Shown piece by piece: positions 53,600 through 62,493 of a stretch of 64,000 nt of DNA. The notes under the pieces were generated by a model. That model was not told the origin of the DNA and made no database searches. It saw only the letters and a program-made list of their open reading frames with translations. Origin of the DNA: Changshengia sp963803165. GTDB lineage: Bacteria; Chloroflexota; Dormibacteria; Aeolococcales; Aeolococcaceae. The translations under genes were made by a program, and so were the position numbers. Each line of letters starts with the position of its first letter. Position 1 is the first letter of the stretch. The stretch lies in NCBI GenBank assembly GCA_963803165.1, contig CAWDLK010000006.1, positions 192,489-256,488 of the forward strand. The letters run 5' to 3'.

Positions 53600-53651
53600 T
53601 CGGAGCGGACGCGCCGGCGGGCCTCCTCCTCCTCCGTGCTGTCCCAGGTGG

Positions 53652-53688
53652 AAAAAAAGAGGGCGCCCCTGGAAAACCAGAGACGCCC
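53652..53688 (-). terminator. Intrinsic terminator on the minus strand
   Basis: On the minus strand GGGCGTCTCTGG and CCAGGGGCGCCC form a 12-bp stem with three G-T pairs around a TTTT loop, followed by TCTTTTTTT. It is the only canonical hairpin-plus-T-run I saw in the window. It faces away from greA and towards the 3' end of dus. Confidence 0.75.
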
Positions 53689-53727
53689 CGAGAGGGGGGG
53701 CTATGTAAACGCGGTCCCCGACCGCTG
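53652..53727 (-). ncRNA. Candidate small RNA (about 76 nt) antisense to the dus-greA spacer
   Basis: A consensus promoter on the minus strand (53734-53763) predicts a start near 53727, and a canonical terminator ends at 53652. The predicted RNA folds into two hairpins: GCGGTC/GACCGC with a GGG loop (53711-53725), then the terminator stem. No open reading frame of note lies inside. The size and layout fit a trans-acting sRNA or a short leader. It does not match tmRNA, 6S or 4.5S as I know them. Confidence 0.5.
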
Positions 53728-53733
53728 GTTTGG

Positions 53734-53763
53734 ATGATAGGTAGGTTATCAGATCGGGGTCAA
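53734..53763 (-). promoter_or_regulatory. Minus-strand promoter for the candidate small RNA
   Basis: On the minus strand TTGACC (53763-53758), an 18-base spacer, and TATCAT (53739-53734). It lies in the most A/T-rich intergenic stretch of the core region. Confidence 0.55.
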
Positions 53764-53820
53764 CCAGGTGGGGCCAATTTGTTACTCGAACGTGGCCACC
53801 ATCGTTTCACCCTCAGACCC

Positions 53821-53826
53821 TATACT
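53821..53826 (+). promoter_or_regulatory. -10 box TATACT upstream of greA
   Basis: TATACT about 74 bases before the greA ATG; a -35 box is not clear. The rest of 53764-53900 shows no other feature I can support. Confidence 0.4.
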
Positions 53827-53900
53827 CCCGTCCTTCTCCGCTGATGCGCCGGCGGCGCTCGGCAGGCTCCCCAACCCAGTCACGAAGGTCACCCATCGCC

Positions 53901-54362
53901 ATGGACAAGCCGGTCTTGCTCACCAAGGAAGGCCTCGGCAAGCTCCAGTCAGAGCTGGACGAGCTCCGGACGGTCCGGCGTCCCGAGATTGCCGAGCGGA
54001 TCAAGTACGCGAAGGACTTCGGCGACATCACCGAGAATGCCGAGTACGAGGACGCCAAGAATGAGCAGGGGATGCTCGAGGGGCGGATCCTCACCCTGGA
54101 GATGATGGTCCGCAACGCGGTCATCATCGAGCAGGCGGATGTCGGCGGCGTGGTCCAGGTGGGCTCGACGGTCGAGGTCAAGGACGAGGACGGGACCCAG
54201 GCCTTCACCATCGTCGGCCCGGCCGAGGTCGACGTCACCTCCGGCCGCATCTCGATGGAGTTCCCGGTCGGCAAGGCGCTCCTCGGTCGCAGGATCGGTG
54301 ATCGGGTCGAGGTCCAGAGTCCGGGCGGCCCGCGCCAGCTCCAGGTGGTCGCCCTCCGCTGA
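53901..54362 (+). CDS. greA: Transcription elongation factor GreA
   Basis: Protein of 153 residues that rescues backtracked RNA polymerase by stimulating transcript cleavage. The N-terminal coiled coil includes LLTKEGLGKLQSELDEL and the tip motif DFGDITENAEYEDAKNEQ with the acidic residues Asp and Glu; the C-terminal FKBP-like domain ends in SPGGPRQLQVV. ATG at 53901 gives the standard length; an upstream in-frame ATG at 53844 adds 19 Arg-rich residues and is rejected. Confidence 0.95.
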   Translation: MDKPVLLTKEGLGKLQSELDELRTVRRPEIAERIKYAKDFGDITENAEYEDAKNEQGMLEGRILTLEMMVRNAVIIEQADVGGVVQVGSTVEVKDEDGTQAFTIVGPAEVDVTSGRISMEFPVGKALLGRRIGDRVEVQSPGGPRQLQVVALR

Positions 54363-54427
54363 GGGCGGCGCCGGAGATCGCGTCGAACCGGCCTGACCCG
54401 CGCGGAACGGGAGGCCGCTCCGGCACC

Positions 54428-55978
54428 ATGTACGCGCGCATGCCCGACGATCCCCTGACGGCCGAACGCCGCCGCAAGGCCGAGGCCCTCGCAGCCCTGG
54501 GCCTCCCCGTCTACAACGTCGACTTCCGCCCCGACCACAGCCTCGAGGAGGCGCGCCAGGCCCTGGTGGCCTGGGAGGCGACCGGTCCCTCCCCGGAGAG
54601 CGCCGGGCCCCCGGTGGTGGTGGCCGGCCGGCTCATGCTCCACCGGCTGCAGGGCAGGAGCGTCTTCTCCCACCTGGAGGACGAGAGCGGCCGCATGCAG
54701 GTCTGGTTCCGCGAGGATCACCTCGAGCCGCCCGGCTTCGAGGCCGTGAAGCTGCTCGACCTGGGCGACATCGTCGGCGTGGCGGGGACCCTGATGCGAA
54801 CCCGGCGCGGCGAGCCGACCGTGCTCGCGCGGACCCTGACCCCGCTGGTCAAGGCCCTGCGCCAGCCTCCCGAGAAGTTCCACGGGCTCCAGGACCAGGA
54901 GACGCGCTACCGCAAGCGCTACTACGACCTGATGTCGAGCGTCGACCAGCGCCGTCACTTCCAGACCCGGGCCGAGCTGCTCCGCAGCGTCCGGACCACC
55001 CTCGAGAGCCGGGGCTTCCTGGAGGTCGAGACCCCCATCCTTCAGCTCATCCCCGGGGGCGGTCACGCGGTGCCGTTCCGGACGCATTGGAACGCGCTGC
55101 ACACCGACGTCTTCCTGCGGATCGCCATCGAGCTGCACCTCAAGCGGCTGCTGGTCGGCGGCTACCGCCGCGTCTACGAGATCGGTCGGGTCTTCCGCAA
55201 TGAGGGCCTCTCGCCGCGCCACAATCCCGAGTTCACGATGCTCGAGGCGTACCAGGCCTACGCGGACTACTCCGACATCCGCGCGCTGACCGAGGCGATC
55301 GTGGTCGACGCCGCGGGTGCGGTCCCGCTGCCCGCGCCAGAGGGGGAGGGGCCGGCGGACGGCAACCCGCTCCATCGCACCTATGGGGGGCGCGACCTCG
55401 ACCTCACCCCGCCCTTCCCCGCCGTCACCATGGCCCGGCTCATCGAGGACGGGTGCGGCTTCGACCCGGTGCGCGCCTGGGACGATGGGACCCTGGCCGA
55501 GCGGGCACGCCAGGCGGGGGTGGAGCTGCAGCCCGGCGCCGGCACCGGCACCGTCTTCAACGAGATCTACGAGCAGAGGGTCGAGCGCACCCTCTTCCAG
55601 CCCACCTTCGTCCTCGACTATCCGGCCGAGGTCAGCCCGCTGGCGCGGCGCCGGCGCGATGATCCGAGGTTCGTGGAGCGCTTCGAGCTGGTGGTCGCCG
55701 GGCGGGAGCTGGCCAACGCCTTCAGCGAGCTCAACGACCCCATCGACCAGCGCGCACGCTTCGAGGAGCAGGCGCGGGAGCGTGAGCTCGGCGAGGCGGA
55801 GGCGCCTCCCCTGGACGAGGACTTCCTCGAGGCGATCGAGGCCGGGATGCCCCCGGCTGGCGGGCTGGGCCTGGGCGTCGACCGGCTGGCCATGCTGCTC
55901 ACCGACAGCCCGGGCATCCGGGACGTGCTGCTCTTCCCCACCATGCGCCCCCCGGGTGGCACGGAGGTCGACGAGTGA
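54428..55978 (+). CDS. lysS: Lysyl-tRNA synthetase, class II
   Basis: Synthetase of 516 residues. An OB-fold anticodon domain (VVVAGRLMLHRLQGRSVFSH near 59-78) precedes the class II core: motif 1 around ETPILQLIPGG, motif 2 FRNEGLSPRHNPEFTMLE, and motif 3 GLGVDRLAMLLTDSPGIRD. ATG at 54428; MPDDPL at 54440 is an alternative start. It follows greA by 65 bases, a common pairing, and overlaps serS. Confidence 0.94.
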   Translation: MYARMPDDPLTAERRRKAEALAALGLPVYNVDFRPDHSLEEARQALVAWEATGPSPESAGPPVVVAGRLMLHRLQGRSVFSHLEDESGRMQVWFREDHLEPPGFEAVKLLDLGDIVGVAGTLMRTRRGEPTVLARTLTPLVKALRQPPEKFHGLQDQETRYRKRYYDLMSSVDQRRHFQTRAELLRSVRTTLESRGFLEVETPILQLIPGGGHAVPFRTHWNALHTDVFLRIAIELHLKRLLVGGYRRVYEIGRVFRNEGLSPRHNPEFTMLEAYQAYADYSDIRALTEAIVVDAAGAVPLPAPEGEGPADGNPLHRTYGGRDLDLTPPFPAVTMARLIEDGCGFDPVRAWDDGTLAERARQAGVELQPGAGTGTVFNEIYEQRVERTLFQPTFVLDYPAEVSPLARRRRDDPRFVERFELVVAGRELANAFSELNDPIDQRARFEEQARERELGEAEAPPLDEDFLEAIEAGMPPAGGLGLGVDRLAMLLTDSPGIRDVLLFPTMRPPGGTEVDE

Positions 55979-57237
55979 TCCCACTCCAGGAGCTGCGCGA
56001 GGATCCCGACCGCTACCGCCGGGGTGCCGAGCTGAAGCACGAGGCCGCCCCCATCGACGAGATCCTCGCCCTGGACGCGCAGGCGCGCGGTCTCCGCGCC
56101 CGGGTGGAGGCCGCCCAGGCGGAGCGCCGCCGCGCCGCGTCGGCCGTCCACGGGGCTCCCTCCGATGCCGACCGCGCCCGCCTCAACGCGCTGAAGGAGC
56201 AGGTCCAGTCCGGCGAGTCCGAGCTCGCGGAGATCGAGACCAAGCTCCGCGAGCTCCTCCTCTACGTGCCCAACCCGCCCCACGAGTCGGTGCCCGTCGG
56301 CCGCGACGAGAACGACAACGTCACCGTGCGCACCTGGGGAGAGGCGCCCGAGTTCGACTTCGAGCCGCTGCCCCACTACGACATCGGGGAGCGGCTCCGG
56401 ATCTTCGACTTCGAGCGCGCCGCCAAGATCAGTGGCGCCCGCTTTGCCGTGCTGCGCGGCGACGGCGCCCGGCTGCAGCGGGCGCTGATCACCTGGATGC
56501 TCGACGTGGGGGTCCGCGAGCACGGCTACACCGAGGTGCTGCCGCCCTACCTGGTCCGCGCCGAGTGCATGGTGGGGACCGCCAACCTTCCTGACAAGGA
56601 GGGGATGGCGTACCAGACCAGCGACGACCTCTACCTGGTGCCCACCGCCGAGGTGCCGGTCACCAACCTCTACCGGGAGGAGATCCTCGACGCCGCCGAC
56701 CTGCCCATCTGCCACGTCGCCTACAGCGCCTGCTTCCGCCGTGAGGCGGGAGCGGCAGGCAAGGACACCCGCGGATACATCCGGCTGCACCAGTTCGACA
56801 AGGTCGAGATGGTGCGGTTCACCACTCCCGAGACCTCATTGGACCAGCTGGAGATCCTCACCGGTCAGGCCGAGTCCCTGCTCCAGCGGCTGGGCATCCG
56901 CTACCGCGTGCTCTCGATGTGCACCGGCGACATGGGCTTCGCCCAGTGGAAGAAGTACGACGTCGAGGCCTGGGCGCCGGGGATGGGCCGCTGGCTCGAG
57001 GTCTCCTCCTGCAGCGCCTTCGGCGACTTCCAGGCGCGCCGGGCCAACATCCGCTACCGGCCGGCTCCGGGCGAGCGGCCCCGATTCGTCCACACCCTCA
57101 ACGGCAGCGGTCTGGCGGTGCCGCGGGTGCTCGACGCGGTCCTCGAGACCTACCAGCGCAGCGACGGGAGCGTCGACGTGCCCGCCGCCCTCCGCCCCTA
57201 CATGGGCGGGGTCACCCGCCTGGAGCTGCCGCGATGA
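55975..57237 (+). CDS. serS: Seryl-tRNA synthetase
   Basis: Class II synthetase of 420 residues. The N-terminal coiled-coil arm (about residues 30-100) is followed by TAEVPVTNLYR, motif 2 FRREAGAAGKDTRGYIRLHQ, EVSSCSAFGDFQARRANIRY and motif 3 LNGSGLAVPRVLDAVLE. GTG at 55975 overlaps the lysS stop by four bases (GTGA). Confidence 0.96.
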   Translation: MIPLQELREDPDRYRRGAELKHEAAPIDEILALDAQARGLRARVEAAQAERRRAASAVHGAPSDADRARLNALKEQVQSGESELAEIETKLRELLLYVPNPPHESVPVGRDENDNVTVRTWGEAPEFDFEPLPHYDIGERLRIFDFERAAKISGARFAVLRGDGARLQRALITWMLDVGVREHGYTEVLPPYLVRAECMVGTANLPDKEGMAYQTSDDLYLVPTAEVPVTNLYREEILDAADLPICHVAYSACFRREAGAAGKDTRGYIRLHQFDKVEMVRFTTPETSLDQLEILTGQAESLLQRLGIRYRVLSMCTGDMGFAQWKKYDVEAWAPGMGRWLEVSSCSAFGDFQARRANIRYRPAPGERPRFVHTLNGSGLAVPRVLDAVLETYQRSDGSVDVPAALRPYMGGVTRLELPR

Positions 57238-57282
57238 GAGGGTTCAGCCGAGCATGACGGTGGTCGCGCCGGGAAACGATCG

Positions 57283-58611
57283 GTGAGCACGCACGAGGTC
57301 GTCTCGCGGGCGGCCGTCGACCGCATGGTCGTCACCCGGCACCGCATCGAGTGCCCCCTCGATTGGGCCCGGCCCGGCGAGCCGGCGACCATCAGCGTCT
57401 TTGCCCGCGAGGTGGTGGCCGCGGAGAAGGCGGACGATCCCCGTCTGCCGATGATCTGCTGGTACCAGGGTGGGCCGGGGATGGAGTTCACCTTCCCGGC
57501 CGCTCGCGGCGCCTGGCTCGAGCAGCTCCTGACGCGGTACCGGGTGCTCCTGCTCGACCAGCGCGGCACCGGTCTGAGCACGCCGCTCGAGGGGCGTGCG
57601 CTGCCGCGCGCGCGTCCGGCGGAGCTGGCCGACTACCTCGCCCACTTCCGCGCCGACTCCATCGTGCGCGATGCCGAGCGATTCCGCTCGGTGCTGCTCG
57701 GCGAGGATGCCGGCTGGCATCTCTTCGGGCAGAGCTTCGGTGGCTTCTGCAGCCTCACTCACCTCTCCTTCCTTCCCGAGCACGTGACCGGGGTGATCAT
57801 CACCGGGGGCTTCGCCCCCGTCCTTCACGAGGCGGATGCGGTGTACGAGGTGCTGGCCGGCCGGGTGGCCGAGCGCAACGCCGACTTCCTCGCCCGCTTC
57901 CCCGAGGATGCGGCGCGGGTGCGGCGGATCGTCGAGCACCTGGGGTCGGTGGAGGACGTGGACGCGCACGGTCAGCGCCTGACCGCGCGGGCGTTCCTCG
58001 CGCTCGGGATCTGCCTCGGCCATCTCCACGGCGCCGCCGAGCTGCACGGCATCGTCGAGCGCGCCGCCCACGACCTGGAGACGTTCGGGAAGCTCGGCGG
58101 CTCCGTGCACCAGCAGGTCGCCGAGCTGATGGCTCCCGCCACCAATCCCCTCTATTCCCTGCTCCAGGAGGCCTGCTACGCGCAGCGGGCGCCGACCCGG
58201 TGGGCGGCCGCCCGCGTCACCGGCGCCGACCCCCGCTACGCGCTCGACGCCGAGCCGGCACCGTGCTTCACCGGCGAGATGATGTTTCCCTGGATGTTCG
58301 AGGAGTGGGCGCCGCTGCGTCCGTTCCGGGAGGCGGCCGAGCTGATCGCCGGCCGGGATGCCTGGCCTCCCCTCTACGACGTCGACCGGCTGCGGGCCAA
58401 CCGCGTTCCCGTGGTCGGGGCGGTGTACTGGAACGACCCCTACGTGGAGCGCGGCCTGGCTCTGGAGACCGCCGCGCTGCTCGGCAACTGCGACGTCTGG
58501 ATCACCAACGAGCACGAGCACCAGGCCTACCGGGTCACCCCGGCGAGGGTGGCGGAGCGACTCTTCGCCATGCTCGACCAGCGCCGGGCCCAGACCGACG
58601 CTCGCGCATAA
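57283..58611 (+). CDS. Alpha/beta hydrolase, prolyl aminopeptidase-like (S33)
   Basis: Serine peptidase of 442 residues. The oxyanion motif GGPG is in CWYQGGPGMEF, then LLLDQRGTGLS, and the nucleophile in HLFGQSFGGFC. A helical cap domain follows, and the His is near the C-terminus in NEHEHQAYR. This resembles proline iminopeptidases that remove N-terminal Pro from peptides. No signal peptide, so probably cytoplasmic. GTG at 57283, 45 bases after serS. Confidence 0.88.
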   Translation: MSTHEVVSRAAVDRMVVTRHRIECPLDWARPGEPATISVFAREVVAAEKADDPRLPMICWYQGGPGMEFTFPAARGAWLEQLLTRYRVLLLDQRGTGLSTPLEGRALPRARPAELADYLAHFRADSIVRDAERFRSVLLGEDAGWHLFGQSFGGFCSLTHLSFLPEHVTGVIITGGFAPVLHEADAVYEVLAGRVAERNADFLARFPEDAARVRRIVEHLGSVEDVDAHGQRLTARAFLALGICLGHLHGAAELHGIVERAAHDLETFGKLGGSVHQQVAELMAPATNPLYSLLQEACYAQRAPTRWAAARVTGADPRYALDAEPAPCFTGEMMFPWMFEEWAPLRPFREAAELIAGRDAWPPLYDVDRLRANRVPVVGAVYWNDPYVERGLALETAALLGNCDVWITNEHEHQAYRVTPARVAERLFAMLDQRRAQTDARA

Positions 58612-58612
58612 T
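58607..58612 (+). promoter_or_regulatory. -10 box of a likely leaderless promoter (CYTH gene)
   Basis: CATAAT overlapping the end of the S33 gene, six bases before the ATG at 58619. Confidence 0.45.
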
Positions 58613-58618
58613 CGGGCC

Positions 58619-59272
58619 ATGTCCGGCGGGGTGGAACGGGAGATCAAGCTGAGCGCCAGCCCCGGCTACCTCCTCCCCGACCTCTCCGACCTGAGCGGCG
58701 AGGCGGTCCACGACTCGGGAGTCGAGCCCCAGGAGTTGACGTACTGGGACACGGCGGGTCTCGACCTGGTCCGCCAGGGCTACGGGCTGCGCCACCGGCG
58801 CCACCTCGACCGCCCGGCCGAGCCCGGCATCTGGACCCTCAAGACGCCCGGACGGATGGAGGGCGATCGGATGGTGCGGGGCGAGCACGAGCTCGCCTCC
58901 GAGGGCTCCGCCCCCCCCGCCGCGCTGCTGGACGTCCTTCCGGTGGGCGTCAGCGCCGGCCAGCTCCACCCGGTGGTGAGGCTGCGGGCCGACCGCCGGG
59001 TGCTCACCCTCCATCAGCCCCTGCCCGGAGGCGGGGTGGGCCCGGTGGTCGAGGTGATGGACGACACCGTGGAGGTCCATGCCCCGGACGGCAGCGTCGC
59101 CGACCGTTTTCGCGAGCTCGAGGTCGAGATGCAGGACGGCGGCGATGCGCTGGCCGACCGGGTGGCGGCGCGGCTGCGCTCCGCGGGAGCGGGGCCGCCC
59201 GAGAGCACCTCGAAGTACCGCCGGGCGCTGCTCGCCCTCGGCCACCGGGTCGGGGATCTCACCGACCTCTGA
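58619..59272 (+). CDS. CYTH-domain protein (triphosphate tunnel family)
   Basis: Protein of 217 residues with the CYTH signature ExExK as VEREIKL near residue 5-11. Paired basic and acidic strands follow (GYGLRHRRHLD, IWTLKTPGR, RRVLTLHQ, FRELEVEMQ) that line a tunnel for triphosphates and metals. The end STSKYRRAL is typical. Members act as tripolyphosphatase, thiamine triphosphatase or adenylate cyclase; which one cannot be told here. Confidence 0.85.
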   Translation: MSGGVEREIKLSASPGYLLPDLSDLSGEAVHDSGVEPQELTYWDTAGLDLVRQGYGLRHRRHLDRPAEPGIWTLKTPGRMEGDRMVRGEHELASEGSAPPAALLDVLPVGVSAGQLHPVVRLRADRRVLTLHQPLPGGGVGPVVEVMDDTVEVHAPDGSVADRFRELEVEMQDGGDALADRVAARLRSAGAGPPESTSKYRRALLALGHRVGDLTDL

Positions 59273-59303
59273 CCCCGGGGCCGGGCGGTCGAGGAGAGCG
59301 CCG

Positions 59304-60074
59304 CTACTCGGACTGCGCCGCCGGTATCTCGGCCGGGGAGGCCGGGGCGGCCAGGATCGGGGACCGCTCCCAGCGCCGCACCCAGTGCTCCTCGGCGATC
59401 ACCGCGGGGCGGATGTGCTGCTCCATCAGATTCTCGTAGAAGGCCTCGCGCAGCTTCTCGGCGTCGTCGGGGGCCCGAGCGGGAGCGCCGCTGCGGCGCT
59501 CCTCGATCCACTGGGGGATGCAGCGGAGGATGACCCGGCTGTTGAGCCGGAACCCGCACTCGGGGTCGTCGTGCTCGTCGACCTCGACGTCGATGCGGAT
59601 GAGAGGCCCGGTGTTGTCGAAGAGCTTCCACCCCTGCGCCCAGCGGCGCCGGCCGTCGTGAGTGGTGATCAGGGTCAGCGCCTCGTTCTCCACGCGCTCA
59701 CCGTCGGCGGTCCGGCAGAGCTCGCCGAGCAGCTGGCGCATGCGGGCGTCGAGGGCGTCGCCGAGGTAGGAGGCCAGCGAGGGCGCCCGGTTGTCGAGGT
59801 CGGGTGCCGGCACCTCGGGGCGGAACTCCACCGGGGTGAGCACCTGCACCAGACGGGCGTGGCGCCGGCAGACGTGCCAGGTGCCGACCGTGACGATGTG
59901 CTGCGGGCACCACGCGGTCGGGCATGGTGTGCCGCGCCGGTCCCGGTAGTCGCACATCACCCGGTCCGATCCCTCGCAGCCGGGCTCCGAGCAGGGCTGG
60001 TCGGTCGGCTGTCCCGGGGATACGGGGACCCCCACGATCTCGGTCTCGGCGGCCCGGCGCTTGCGCAGCGACAC
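59304..60074 (-). CDS. Cys-rich hypothetical protein
   Basis: Protein of 256 residues. The N-terminal part has a cluster of Cys and His (CSEPGC, VMCDYRD, PCPTAWCPQH, HVCRRHA) that could bind two zinc ions. The rest is soluble, with a Trp-rich segment (RRRWAQGWKLFDN) and a C-terminal helical region (EAFYENLMEQHIRPAV). I do not recognise a family. It starts with GTG at 60074 after GAGAGAG and has a near-consensus promoter. It converges with the CYTH gene. Confidence 0.7.
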   Translation of the reverse strand: MSLRKRRAAETEIVGVPVSPGQPTDQPCSEPGCEGSDRVMCDYRDRRGTPCPTAWCPQHIVTVGTWHVCRRHARLVQVLTPVEFRPEVPAPDLDNRAPSLASYLGDALDARMRQLLGELCRTADGERVENEALTLITTHDGRRRWAQGWKLFDNTGPLIRIDVEVDEHDDPECGFRLNSRVILRCIPQWIEERRSGAPARAPDDAEKLREAFYENLMEQHIRPAVIAEEHWVRRWERSPILAAPASPAEIPAAQSE

Positions 60075-60139
60075 CTACACTCTCTCCCCGATGCAGCGTC
60101 CGGCCCCCCCCGGGCACGCTCCCTCCCGGGATCGGGCGC

Positions 60140-60168
60140 AGGCTAGCAGATCGTTGCTCTCCTGTCAA
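60140..60168 (-). promoter_or_regulatory. Near-consensus sigma-70-type promoter of the 60074 gene
   Basis: On the minus strand a perfect TTGACA (60168-60163), a 17-base spacer and TAGCCT (60145-60140). The leader to the GTG is about 60 bases. Confidence 0.7.
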
Positions 60169-60192
60169 ACGCTCTGAGTCCCGGGTAGTGGG

Positions 60193-61611
60193 TCAGTTTG
60201 AGCTACGCGGTTGCTGAACTACATCGCCGCCGTAGGACTGCTCGGGCATCTCTGCGGCCATGAGGGCAGACGGGACGGCGCCTGCTTTGGCGCTCGCTAT
60301 CAACTCCTCGGCCGAGCGGCGCCCGCTGTCGATGGTCGGCATCGGCGCGGCCTCCAGTCCAGGTAGGGCTCCAGCGGCGCTCGTGATACCCATGCGGATC
60401 AGAACCTCGTCCAAGGCGGTCAGCAACTCGCTCACGGTGACGAGGTGGATGTCGAGGCCCTCGCGACGGACCCGCGACGCCTCCTCAATGGAGCCGCGTC
60501 CAAAGCTGAATGCGATGACGAACCCCCGCTTCTTGCCGTCGCGCTGAACGGCCGTCTCGAAGTTGTCGATCACGTTCCGACCAATGCCGTCGCTTTGCTT
60601 GATCTGCACTGGATCGTGAAGAAAGAAGGTCCATCCGTCGATGCCCATGTCGCCCGTCTTACGGTTGGCTTGAATGCCATTGATACGATCTACTATCCAG
60701 TTCTGAAACTCAAAGGGCTTGAGGGCCCGTAGATCGTTGAGCGTCGTCGGCATGCCGACCATGTGAATGTCGAGAGCGCCGACCTTCTGCAAGCGCCGCC
60801 GCATGAGGTTGCATGCGGTGGGTGAAATATCGATCCCAACCCACTGCCGCTTCAGGCGATGGGCGACGACCAAGGCCGTGCCGCAGCCAGCGAACGGATC
60901 GAGCACTATATCGCCTTCGCGCGAACTAGCCTGGACGATGACTTCAAGAAGACGCTCAGGTTTCTGTGTGGGGTAGCCAAGTCGCTCTTTGTCGGCCTGG
61001 TGGAGCGAGCCGAGATCAGTCCACACATCATCTCTGGTGCGCCCCTCGTCGGCGTAGTAGCGGTACTCCTTGCCGCTCTTCCACACTCCGGTTCGGTAGC
61101 GGCGCCCCTGAGCATCCACGTAACGGAAGTTGGCCTCTAGACTCGCCGGCTCATGAGCCACGCGGACTGCGGCCTCATCGAAGAACCAATTGCGCGAATG
61201 CACGTATCGGAGGATTACGTCGTGCTTCCGACCGAAGTCCTCACGCGGTCTACCGCCGTACTTGTATGCCCACACGATCTCGTTGCGGAAGCACTCTTCA
61301 CCGAAGACTTCGTCCAGCATCACCTTCAGATAGTGAGATGCGTGGGGGTCGCAGTGTAGATAGATCGTGCCCGTGGGCTTCAGGACGCGCTTCATCTCAA
61401 TAACGCGGTCCTTCATCCACTCAACGTAGTGGTAGATGCCTCCCTCCCACCGATCCTCGAAACTCCGAACCTCCGCTTCGTCCCCCCAGATCACCTCGTA
61501 GTGGCGGTTCGAGAAGAACGGCGGGTCGAGGTAGATGAGATCGACGCTCTCCCTTGGGAGGAGCGATAGCCGATGCCGGTTATCGTCGCAGTAGATGACC
61601 CCGGTATCCAT
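60193..61611 (-). CDS. DNA methyltransferase (N4-C/N6-A, beta class) fused to an Mrr-like nuclease domain
   Basis: Protein of 472 residues. The N-terminal methyltransferase has the catalytic motif IYLDPPFFSNRHYE (near 26-39) before the SAM motif DPFAGCGTALVVAHRL (near 233-248), the order of beta-class enzymes; target-recognition sequence lies between. A second domain follows (about 300-410) with FEFQNWIVDRINGIQ, GDMGIDGW and PVQIKQS, then NFETAVQR and GFVIAFSFGRG, matching the PD-(D/E)xK core of Mrr-type endonucleases. It may be a single-chain restriction-modification enzyme. Codon use is visibly less GC-biased than neighbours, suggesting transfer. Confidence 0.85.
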   Translation of the reverse strand: MDTGVIYCDDNRHRLSLLPRESVDLIYLDPPFFSNRHYEVIWGDEAEVRSFEDRWEGGIYHYVEWMKDRVIEMKRVLKPTGTIYLHCDPHASHYLKVMLDEVFGEECFRNEIVWAYKYGGRPREDFGRKHDVILRYVHSRNWFFDEAAVRVAHEPASLEANFRYVDAQGRRYRTGVWKSGKEYRYYADEGRTRDDVWTDLGSLHQADKERLGYPTQKPERLLEVIVQASSREGDIVLDPFAGCGTALVVAHRLKRQWVGIDISPTACNLMRRRLQKVGALDIHMVGMPTTLNDLRALKPFEFQNWIVDRINGIQANRKTGDMGIDGWTFFLHDPVQIKQSDGIGRNVIDNFETAVQRDGKKRGFVIAFSFGRGSIEEASRVRREGLDIHLVTVSELLTALDEVLIRMGITSAAGALPGLEAAPMPTIDSGRRSAEELIASAKAGAVPSALMAAEMPEQSYGGDVVQQPRSSN

Positions 61612-61622
61612 AGGTCCATAGC

Positions 61623-62483
61623 CTACAAGGCGGCTGCCCGCTTGGGGGCGTCCAGCAGGTCAACGATCTGCTCGATCTTCCAGACGTGGTCAGCCACCCC
61701 GGCAGCCATCGCAGGGGTCCGGGGGTAGGGGTTGGCCAGCGTCTTGTGGGGCCGCGCGAAGTTGTAGTACATGAAGTGCAGGGAGACGGCGGCGGCAAGG
61801 TTCTCCACCTTCCGGCTGAACGCGTTGGTCAGCCGGGTGAACCGCCGCATCCCCATCCGCATGGTGAGGTTCTGACGCTCCACGTAGCTGGTGGAGATGT
61901 GGGCCGGATCGGGGTTCCCGGCGATCTCCTCCACCTTGACGCCCAGGCACTTTGCGGGGCTGTAGCGGGTGTCGGCCTCCGGGTCGGTGCCGTACAACTT
62001 CACCAGCATGGCGTAGTCGATGTTCCCGCCGAAGGCGCCCTCCACGGCCTCCAGGTACGGGTGGTGACCATCGGTGGTGAGTTGCACCCGGTTCGCCAGC
62101 CGACCCCGGAGGTCGTCCATGAGGGCGATGGCATCGGCACCGCTACGGCCGCCTACCAGCCAAGAGGGGACGAGCTTGGTATCGGCATCGATGGCCGTCC
62201 AGGTCCAAACGTCACCCCAGCCGAACTCGCCGCGGTGGGCCTCGGGGACGTTCCTGGCCTTGGCGTTGCAGAAGGACCAGATCTCGTCCGCCTGGATACG
62301 CCGGCACGGGAGGTCGCGGAGCACCCGATCCTGGTACTCGGAGCATGCCGCCCCGAGGTCCACCAGGAGCTTGGTGACGGTGTTCTTGGCCGCCCCGGTA
62401 AGCCGTACGGTTGCCCGGATAGAGTTGCCTTCGACGAGGCACCTGACCACCGCCGTCCGCTGTTCCGTGGAGAGCCTGTTCAT
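61623..62483 (-). CDS. IS1-family-like DDE transposase
   Basis: Protein of 286 residues. An N-terminal HTH (MNRLSTEQRTAVVRCLVEGNSIRATVR near 1-27) is followed by the DDE parts: IQADEIWSF, LTTDGHHPYLEAV and SYVERQNLTMRMGMRRF, then NFARPHKTL. I cannot find terminal inverted repeats or a target duplication, so the element may be degraded or domesticated. ATG at 62483; a longer upstream frame runs through repeat sequence. It lies 11 bases upstream of the methyltransferase gene. Confidence 0.85.
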   Translation of the reverse strand: MNRLSTEQRTAVVRCLVEGNSIRATVRLTGAAKNTVTKLLVDLGAACSEYQDRVLRDLPCRRIQADEIWSFCNAKARNVPEAHRGEFGWGDVWTWTAIDADTKLVPSWLVGGRSGADAIALMDDLRGRLANRVQLTTDGHHPYLEAVEGAFGGNIDYAMLVKLYGTDPEADTRYSPAKCLGVKVEEIAGNPDPAHISTSYVERQNLTMRMGMRRFTRLTNAFSRKVENLAAAVSLHFMYYNFARPHKTLANPYPRTPAMAAGVADHVWKIEQIVDLLDAPKRAAAL

Positions 62484-62493
62484 ACTGACTATT

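Noticed and set aside
53600..53900. Riboswitch or tmRNA in the dus-greA spacer
   Set aside because: The structured element is on the opposite strand to greA, too short for tmRNA, and lacks recognisable aptamer motifs; a small RNA is the simpler reading.
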